In this document: positions 25,457 to 64,000 of the stretch, one piece after another
Numbering within the stretch: position 1 is the first letter of the stretch
Layout of the letters: every line of letters starts with the position of its first letter
Assembly (NCBI RefSeq): GCF_037975245.1
Contig: NC_092580.1
Location: forward strand, 5,556,501-5,620,500
DNA length: 64,000 nt
Direction of reading: 5' to 3'
Source of the DNA: Apostichopus japonicus
Taxonomy: Eukaryota; Echinodermata; Holothuroidea; Aspidochirotida; Stichopodidae
The notes under the pieces: generated by a model
What the model was told of the DNA's origin: nothing
Databases searched by the model: none
What the model saw: the letters and a program-made list of their open reading frames with translations, nothing else
Translations under genes and position numbers: made by a program

Positions 25457-26502
25457 CTGGAAATCTTTACTATCCAAACTGTTCTCATATATTCTACATG
25501 AACACATAAGGTGATTGAATGTCCCATTGAGGTAAATTTATCAAGTTTAAAAAAGGAAAGTACCTCCATTTATTGTTGCTCAATGGAGTGCTATTATCAA
25601 GACAATCCAATTTTCTGTCCTGCCACCTGTGGGGAGGGGTGGGGGTGAGGGGGGTTGGATCATGCCCAGTGTCTGTCTCATATTTTGTAATATGTATAGT
25701 ACCAGGGTAATGCAGAGTACTGTTGAAACTGCTTTATGGAACTTTATGACACTTTCCTTTTCTGGGGGGGGGGGGGGTGGGAGAGTTGGTCTTGATAACA
25801 TTACTGTATCATTATAATGGTTGTACAGATGGAGGGATGGTGGTGAGCAGAAAGAAGGAGATTATTTAAGAATGGAATCATTGCAGAACATCAACTTTGT
25901 ATGGTATTCTGTGATTGTTCCCAATCCGATATGGTATGGGGGAGTGGGGCTGTCCAAGGTTGAAGATATTGAATGCAACATCAAAGAATTCTTCTATTTT
26001 CTTTCCCTGTTCAACCCATTTCTTTTTTAAGGTCTTGACAGGAAGGGAAGTGTTTGCAACAAAGGAAATCAGGCAAGGTGATTTCTTGCTAGAATAAAGA
26101 GGAGAACTCATTTCTCCTGAGGAGGCATCCATTAAGCTAGAACCAAGGAAGCTGGCAACACCGCCATGTACTTGTATGAGAATGGTGGAATTATTGAATG
26201 GTAAGTTAAAATGTTTGCTTCCCATATTATGGTCTGTATATGTTTAATTTTTTTATGGCTATTCACAAAATCAAAGATAACAATTTAAAATATGCATATT
26301 TATTTTTCTATAAATACTCACAACATCCAGGGTTCAAATTTTGACTATATCAATCACTAATTTGTGAGAAGGATGTTATTATTGCCAGGAGAAAATGAAA
26401 GGCACTAGTAATTTTTGGGGAGTAACCTAACTTCCCCTAGAATTTTAGGTACACATTTCTACCAATAAAAGTCTCCTTTCAGAAGATTTGTCAGATGGAG
26501 GG
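25457..26502 (+). repeat. Direct segmental duplication, copy 2
   Basis: About 2.55 kb downstream of copy 1 and in the same orientation. Non-coding parts align as well as the exon, so this is a DNA duplication and not a retrocopy. No matching copy of the final SET exon follows. Confidence 0.8.
26042..26200 (+). pseudogene. Decayed duplicate of the fourth SET-gene exon
   Basis: Both splice borders are preserved (TTGACAG acceptor, GTAAGT donor). The frame begins GREVFATKEIRQGDFLLE and meets TAA at once (TAT to TAA). A 1-nt deletion in the stretch equivalent to ASKIART shifts the frame after SPEEAS. At the site of the TAG in copy 1 it retains TTG. Confidence 0.75.
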
Positions 26503-29500
26503 AGGGAGGGAGGGGTGGGGAAGGACTCAGGGTAGCATGACCAGAGGTTGATATTTAATGTTTTGTGGAATGTGGAAGAGAGGGAGGAACTTTTTCTAGA
26601 GGTAGGGAGTGGCTGGCACAAAGCAATACACTAAGTTAAGTGCAGAAAATCTAGCCTAAACATTTGTTTTAAAAGAAAAAACAATTTTTTTTTTTATGAA
26701 AAAAAAAAAAATGCATAGCCATGCTTACAAGTTTTACATGTAGTCACCTGGAAGTGGATCGTGGAGCTAAGAATAATAAATTGGGAAGAGGGGAGGACTG
26801 GGGAGAGAGGGATGGGTGTTTATAAGGTAGGGACAAGGGAGTGCTGGCACCATATGCCAACCAAATTTTGCTTAACACTGCACTCAGTCAAATGGGAGAA
26901 GCCAGCCTATTCACATGTTGAAAAAAGTAAAATTTGCATAGACTTGTGTACAACTTTGGATGTAGTGATCTGGCAGTGGATGCTAGCCTAATATACTGAG
27001 GAAGAGGGGGTGAGCAAGGACTGGGTGGGCAACAGGAAATTAAAGAAGTATTGATATGGAGTCATTTGAAAGTTTGTCCAAACCAGCTAGCAAGTAAGTG
27101 TTGTAATCAGGGAGTTGTTATGGAACTTAACAACTCCCAGGTGTAAACACTGGAGGATTACTTCAGCATGGTACTCTCAGGGGGGGGGGGTTGCATGGTA
27201 CTCTCATGGGGGGATGTATATAAGGCATGTCAAGTTTTGTAGGCCTAGACTGAATCCACAGCATTTGTTTTTCAAGAGAAGACTAAGAAGTAGGATTCAG
27301 TATGAAGATACAAAGTTTGCAAAGTTCCCTCTATTTGGTGGAAACTAATTAGCTATCCCACTGGAAGTCTAAGTAAAACCATAAAAAAAAAAAAAAAAAA
27401 AGGCATGAAGAAAACTGCCCAAAGCTTCAAGTTTCCTTCGTTATTTTGCAGATAAGAATTTATGGAAATTATTAAAAATAAGAAAACTTTTGAACTGTTC
27501 TAGTCCTACCAGGATTTGGACCCTAAACCAAGACCCAGAGAATTATAAAATTTATAATTTGAAGAAGTGTAAATATCACCTTTCATGGGATTAATAGTAA
27601 GGTACAAAACCGTGAGATTCGGTAAGAATATATACTTATATATACTTAAAGTTAACAGCAAAATAGTTAACAGCAAAATAGTTCAATCTACTTGCTTCTG
27701 AACTAAACAGTGAGGGTGGTGTCTTAATTTAACAAATTGTAATGGAAGTTGTCAATACTTGGTCAACTATTTACAAGCTAATAGTGGCCAAACATGATGT
27801 GGTAGGAATTAGAAAATATGCAATGAAATATAAGCAAGACATTTTTTGTACAGAAATACATGAATTTAAAACAACCTTCAAGAACATCAGCAAAACCACC
27901 AATATGTGCTAGAAATGAAATAATGGTCACTTATGCTCTTTGCCTCAAATTATTATTCTGTAGCACAAATTTTTTAGAACCATTTGTCGTGAATTAATCT
28001 TTCTTTTCTAAAAACGATAAATAAAAGGTGTTACTGTAAGTTAAATGATAACAAAGGAATGTATGATCTTATATTTCTCAAGTTTATTTTCCTTTAATAA
28101 TGTTGAAATCAAATATTACAAAACGATATAATGCATTGTATGAAATATTACAAATCTTGGTCCCTGGCACCAAATGTTCCTATTTTGTCCCATCAATCCT
28201 CGTCTACCCCTCCCTACCCCCACCCCATTCACTATGTACTCATCTAGTAACCTTTGTTATTTACATAAACAGATTAAGAGGGAAATATTCTAAATCTGTT
28301 GCATGATATGGATAAAATTGGAAGTAAATAGTTAATAGTCATCTCTGTGATTTCTTCCTCAAAAGAAAGAACTATTTCACACATTTTTGTAGAAAAATAA
28401 CTATTAAAAAGTTTACTTTTGATAATTATAACATAGGATTGCAAAATAATATTTATCTGTGAAGTTAAGATTTCCCTCTACCAGAGAAAAACAGAACACT
28501 GTTTAAAACATAAAAATGACAAAATGTAAAAAAAAAACAAAAAAAATCTTGCTATTGTTCGAGATCTCGAACGTAACATACATCGTATTGCATCTTGCTC
28601 ATGTCCAGATGTTTAAAGGAGCATTTTGAGGAAAAGTTTAACATAACTTCTGCCCTGTCAAGATACTAAAATCCCATGCCAATGAAGATCGTTAATTTCA
28701 CTAGAAAACTTAAACTAAAATAATGTATTCCAAGTGGAACAATTTCAAACATGATCAATGTGATTTCTGTGCTTAAAATATGAAAAGTATTTGAGTGTTA
28801 AATATTGAAGATTAATGGATTTGTTAACCACTTTAACCACTGTCGGCTTGATTAAATTTACAATTAAACGCATAAAGCTTCTGTAATTGCTTCAAGAAAG
28901 TTGTTGTTTTTGGTTGAAAGCAATTTATTCCTTTCCTCCCATGTTGTAAGTCCTATTCATATAGGGTAAAATGAATTGGTTTGTTTACGAGGTAAACACC
29001 CCCCCCCTACCCCAATACAAACACATTGATACAAATATGTAGCTAACCTGTTGCATTATTGTTCAAGTTTTTATTAAGTTTTTTTGAAACACACTTAGAA
29101 GTGAAAATACAAGGAACTCTTTTTCTGATACAACAAATTTGTTACCATTGAAGAACAGAAAGTAAAACACAAAGTGTGTAATGTAGTCTAAGAAGTAAAA
29201 AATATTAACTTTGTAACACAAAAGAAAAAAAAACTTTATGAATGTTGGTCCATCAAATGTAATACAAACTATTCCTGTGTAAATAAAAAAAATATCTACA
29301 ATGGCAGAAAAGGAGACAAAAGTCCTCCAAGCAATTCTGGGATACATTTAAATATTGCAAAATTATGAGGAGATATCAGAAATGGAAAAGTTATCATGTG
29401 TGACACATTGATTTTTAATTTTGGGGAGAACATGAATAGCCCATTAACCTTAAATAAATATAAAGAAAATACTTTCTTTTCCAAATTCTGAAAAAAATAG

Positions 29501-30885
29501 CCATCTTAATGAGCACTCGATCCATAACTTTTTTGGATTTTATACAAACCAATGACCTTTAGTTTTGACCTTTAGTTTTACAAACTCATTGTAATGAGTG
29601 ACCATTTAGCAGTACATGTAATTATCCAGCAATGAGCTATTTCATAGACCCATTGTAATTAATGACCATTTAGCAGTATGTGTAATTATCCAGCAATGAG
29701 CTACTGTATTTAATAGACCCCATTGTAATGAGTAAACCATTTAGCAGTATGTGTTTTCTATTGTCTATTATCTATTGTTGTTACGTTGCAAGACAATATT
29801 ACAACTGTATTATTCATTATGAGAATTTAATTCATGTTATAACCAAGCTCTGCCTGTATGAATTTCAATATGTTGAACAATCAATACCTTGTTTTGTGCA
29901 CATTGGGACAATCATTATTAACTTTTGCATATGAACCTCATTTTCATCTTTCTTTCTTCAATTTTTTTCAATAGTTTGAAATCAATAATCCAGCTTTTTG
30001 CCTGCAAACGGTCCAATAGTGTGATACAAACTTTTCTTGCAAAGCAAATACTGCAAAAGCAAATACCAAAGAAGCAGCTTGTGTCTCCAACATGGCTAAA
30101 AACTCATTGGATATATTTCCCTTGATGTTAGTGATCAAACTTTTTTGTTGCCAATTAATTTATAAGAAGTATTTGAAATTTCCTGATACAGAAAAAAAAG
30201 AGTTGGAACACAAAGATATATGTTGTTTCACTGATCAAATTTACTTTGCCATCAACTATATCAGAGTAACTGTGGTAAATATGCTAATGGCCGTCACAAT
30301 GTGACAACGAAAAACATCTCACCTTTAAATAAAAGACCTGGTGTCATCCCACGACAAAATAGTTAACGAGAATTACCATTAATGTATATCAGCTGGAATT
30401 TAGGTACACTTACTTAACTTAATCAAAACTGTTTCAAACTGTATAAATGACAATTAACTCTACAGGGTGATAAATATTTGTAAATAGATCATTTCTTAAC
30501 AAGACTGCAATTCTACGATGATTGGATGAGTACTGTCCTGAACAAACTAAACGTAGGTAAATGCCATGCTATGTATAATCCATTTTGAATTAGTTATTCA
30601 TTCCAATCGTTCCAAGAATCCAGTGTTTGATAGGGGAACCATGCAACCCATATAATCCATTCTCTTCTTCACCAGGAAACACCGGCTAACATGAAACATT
30701 CTCAATCACATTCTTTAGGATTCACGTTATCGGCGGCCATATTTCTGGGATGTTTCCTGAGCAAACATTGGCAATAGATTTGTAAAGATGGTGGCTTTTC
30801 ACCTCTGTACCCTTGAGTTGTATCAGACTGAATCTCACACTATTGGATGTTGAAATAATTGTATTTTTTACAAAGAGAGTACATT
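26503..30885. other. Gene-poor interval between convergent genes
   Basis: AT-rich sequence with G-rich runs (27180-27190), a poly-A stretch (27384-27402) and a tandem repeat of about 70-75 bp, three copies, at about 29585-29755 (CCATTTAGCAGTATGTG units). The 3' UTR of the kinase gene on the minus strand must lie at its right edge; several TTTATT motifs on the plus strand could be its polyadenylation signal, but I cannot choose one. Confidence 0.5.
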
Positions 30886-61653
<30,768 letters not shown>

Positions 61654-62001
61654 CTGTCGAGAAAAACAGAAACAAATGAAACTTACCTAATAAACTCCCT
61701 TGTTATGGGATCTTAGCATCTATTACGATTAAAACATAAGACAAGATGGCAATCCATGGCATCTTATCCCTACTATGATGGAATGGATCTACAATGAACT
61801 TTGACCTTGACCCTTAACAACTGCATAAGTTCTAATTTAAACTTTGTCCCATTGTAGTCTACATATTTTGCGGTTTAATGCCTTTTTCCAACATACTGAC
61901 AAGCAGAAAATGGCTATAGTTTCTGGGTATTTGACCTTTCACCTATGACATTTATACCAATCACCCAAGATCAAGTTTACAGTACATGGTCAGGCACCTA
62001 C

Positions 62002-62180
62002 CAGGGGCGTATCCAGGATTTTCTAACCCGGGGGGGCGCGAATTACTATCTAAGCGAAGCGCCAGCATCGGTTGGCGCGCAGCGTACAAGAAAATTTCTG
62101 GTTTTGATACCCCCAGATCACCGGAAATGGCACTTTTCGGGCTTGAAAATGACCAACCAGATGTACACTTTTTGCCTGAG
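62002..62180 (+). mobile_element. Partial copy of the CAGG-GCGTA(T/G)CCAGG MITE family
   Basis: CAGGGGCGTATCCAGGATTT, then AAGCGAAGCGCCAGCATCGG and GCGTACAAGAAAATTT align with the element at 45013-45290. The right end was not found. Confidence 0.55.
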
Positions 62181-63247
62181 AACCAAGTATTTCTCAATAG
62201 CTTTTTTTTTCCATCCATAACCTTTTTGAAGATTGTCACCAGTCACACATCATGTTCGACCTCATCACATGTCCTGTGGATCATTGCTTTTGTAGGTGAT
62301 TCTACGTCGCGGCCCACAATACCCGACAGCCCCACTTTTGAAGGTTTTAAGCCCATTATTTGTTCAGAATTTGAAAATTCACATTTCTCGTGAATAAACT
62401 CACTTCAAAACATACCCATAATGTTGCAAAAAAATTCATCTATGGACAACCATATAGAAAAACCTCCTTGAACCCCTAACAGACCGCCCAAAATTGCACG
62501 AGTAGAGGGAAATATGATGAAGAATGTTGGTCAGGAAATTTTCGAAAATTCAGACACAGTTCATTTATTGGTGTACAAATATTAAAACCTCTTATAACGG
62601 CTATTATAAAACTTGGTTGAAGGAAATGAAACAAATACCAGATATTTCCGAAACCGAACACTACACACATAAGCGTAGGAGGCGGGGTGCTGCAACCCCC
62701 CCCCCAATATTTGTTTTCTGAAAATTTGGGCCATATGCTGAGAATTTTTCGGGCACCTATACTGAAAGAAAAATAAATTGCAAGACATAGCTACATCTAA
62801 AGGAAATTAATTAAAAATCATCTCCTTGGTAATTAAAATAAAGTTCTAAGTTTGGCCAACTAATTAGCCATTACTAATGTAAAAGAGAGTTTTGACATAA
62901 TTGGACCTCCATGCTTTTTCTCCATCTACATAAGATATTTCGTTGTTTAGATGGGCATCTTGCGGTTTACTGCGCAACTTTCACGGACCGTACGGTACAC
63001 GATGGCATGCGATGTAATAACCGATGCTTGCTTATATGATATTGACATTAACATGTTGAACGCGCACGGAGCGCGCGAAAAATATTGGTTATATCTTTCG
63101 GGCAAGTCGTTGCAGCTCCCCAAATTAAATTTGGCTCCCTCGCCTTTGACTACACACACAGACAGTTTTGAAGCTGTTCATCCTGGAATGCCATTTTCAT
63201 GCTTATTGATATGGTTTGATATCTGCTGTTTGCTTAACAAATTCGAA
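62181..63247. other. Non-coding stretch
   Basis: No gene recognised. A C-run with GGAGGCGGGGTGCTGCAACC near 62680-62710 looks like the end of another small transposon. Confidence 0.4.
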
Positions 63248-63482
63248 CAGGCGCGAAGCGAGGAATTTGCCAAGGGAGGGGCGAAATCTGTAGGCAAACT
63301 ATCTAAGCGTAGCGCCACCATGAGTTGGCGCGAAGCGTACAAGAAAATTTTGACCAAAAATGCCTCCCAGATCGCTGGAAATGACACTTCCCATGCCTTG
63401 TTAGTTGTATCTAAGCATTTTCTATTTTGAAGTTACTAGCGATATCATAAAAAAATTTGCTCGGGGGGGGGGTGGTCGCCCC
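63248..63482 (+). mobile_element. Partial copy of the 45013-45290 MITE family
   Basis: Starts CAGGCGCGAAGCGAGGAATT and continues through GCCAAGGGAGGGGCGAA, GAGTTGGCGCGAAGCGTAC and GATCGCTGGAAATG to a G run; nearly the same interior as 45013-45290. Confidence 0.65.
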
Positions 63483-63569
63483 CTTCCCGAAATGCGTCAT
63501 GTTCCCCGACGACTCGGTCAAGTTCGAGACCAGCCACAGTTGGTTTCATAGCACAATTATTTTGTTTAA

Positions 63570-63640
63570 GGCGTCCATACACACACACACACGCGCGTTA
63601 TGATAGATCATATATAGTATATATATATACAGTAGATACA
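63570..63640 (+). repeat. CA/CG and TA microsatellites
   Basis: A CACACACACACACACGCGCG run followed after a short gap by ATATATATATA. Simple repeats only. Confidence 0.8.
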
Positions 63641-63699
63641 TTAGTGAGAGAGGAAAATGGAAACATCAAAAATGGAGTTGTCGGTGTAAGTCTGTAAGG

Positions 63700-63755
63700 G
63701 GTAGGGTGAGGTGCACGCCCCTTCCGAAATCCTCGATCCGTCACTGGCTACCCTG
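63700..63755. mobile_element. Small-transposon end fragment
   Basis: CGAAATCCTCGATCCGTCAC followed by TGG, complement CCAGTGACGGATCGAGG, is the type of terminal sequence seen on invertebrate MITEs. Only one end is visible. Confidence 0.35.
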
Positions 63756-63779
63756 TGTGTGTAATAGGGATCAGCACTA

Positions 63780-64000
63780 TAATGATGTCACTGTTCCTCG
63801 TTCTCTTCCCGGTGTCTTGGCGTTTTTCTTTTACTCCCTCCTTTTCTCCCTTTTCTCTCTTTCTTCTTTTTCTTTTCCCTTCCTTCCTCTCCTCCTCCTC
63901 TTTTTTCCCCTCTTTTTTCCCTTTTTTCTTCTCTTTTTTTTCTCTCCACTTTTTCTTACCCGGGGGGCGCGCGCCCCCAACGACCCCCCCTGGATACACG
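63780..64000 (-). repeat. Pyrimidine tract and MITE end at the window border
   Basis: A T/C-only tract of about 130 bp (63825-63955) is followed by GGGGGGCGCGCGCCCCC and CCCCCTGGATACACG, which complements to a CGTGTATCCAGGGGG end resembling the start of the copy at 62002. The element is probably in minus orientation and cut by the window. Confidence 0.5.

Noticed and set aside
63748-63999. Lys/Glu-rich 83-residue minus-strand frame
   Set aside because: It is the complement of a T/C tract, so only Lys, Glu, Arg and Gly codons can occur; low complexity.

Overview
The window is animal nuclear DNA from a marine invertebrate. The evidence is small exons with GT-AG introns, dispersed tRNA-derived SINEs, many short inverted-repeat transposons and abundant tandem repeats. 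The repeat families resemble those I associate with echinoderms, possibly a sea cucumber, but this is inference and not shown by any single marker. There are no prokaryotic genes, operons or CRISPR arrays. Most short open frames here are chance or repeat-derived; the genes below were rebuilt exon by exon from splice sites and phase.

Layout: (1) 1-352, a SINE copy. (2) 1510-9317 (+), the last ten visible exons of a CCDC66 homologue; its 5' end lies left of the window or was not recognised. (3) 11.2-24.5 kb (+), a small KMT5A-like SET-domain gene: candidate untranslated 5' exons at 11.4-16.9 kb and coding exons 17777-24540. One exon carries a TAG stop. One intron holds a 1.65-kb hAT element with an 8-bp target duplication, and a decayed extra copy of the stop-bearing exon lies downstream in a 1-kb direct duplication. 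(4) 24.5-30.9 kb, a gene-poor interval between convergent genes. (5) 30886-61653 (-), a Fes/Fer-family SH2-tyrosine kinase spread over about 31 kb.

The kinase introns hold most of the repeats: a roughly 9.5-kb pair of tandem arrays in opposite orientation (32.2-41.7 kb), a tandem SINE array with an exact 1,176-bp internal duplication (42.3-45.0 kb), several MITEs, a degenerate OTU/endonuclease/helicase element resembling Helentrons (55.4-57.9 kb), and a T-rich satellite of about 207 bp (58.3-59.95 kb). The most striking feature is a 14-copy, 43-bp minisatellite at 53482-54081. It lies inside what reads as a coding exon of the kinase gene. With one copy the exon would be 80 nt and splice in phase on both sides; as assembled, the array introduces in-frame stops upstream of the SH2 and kinase domains.
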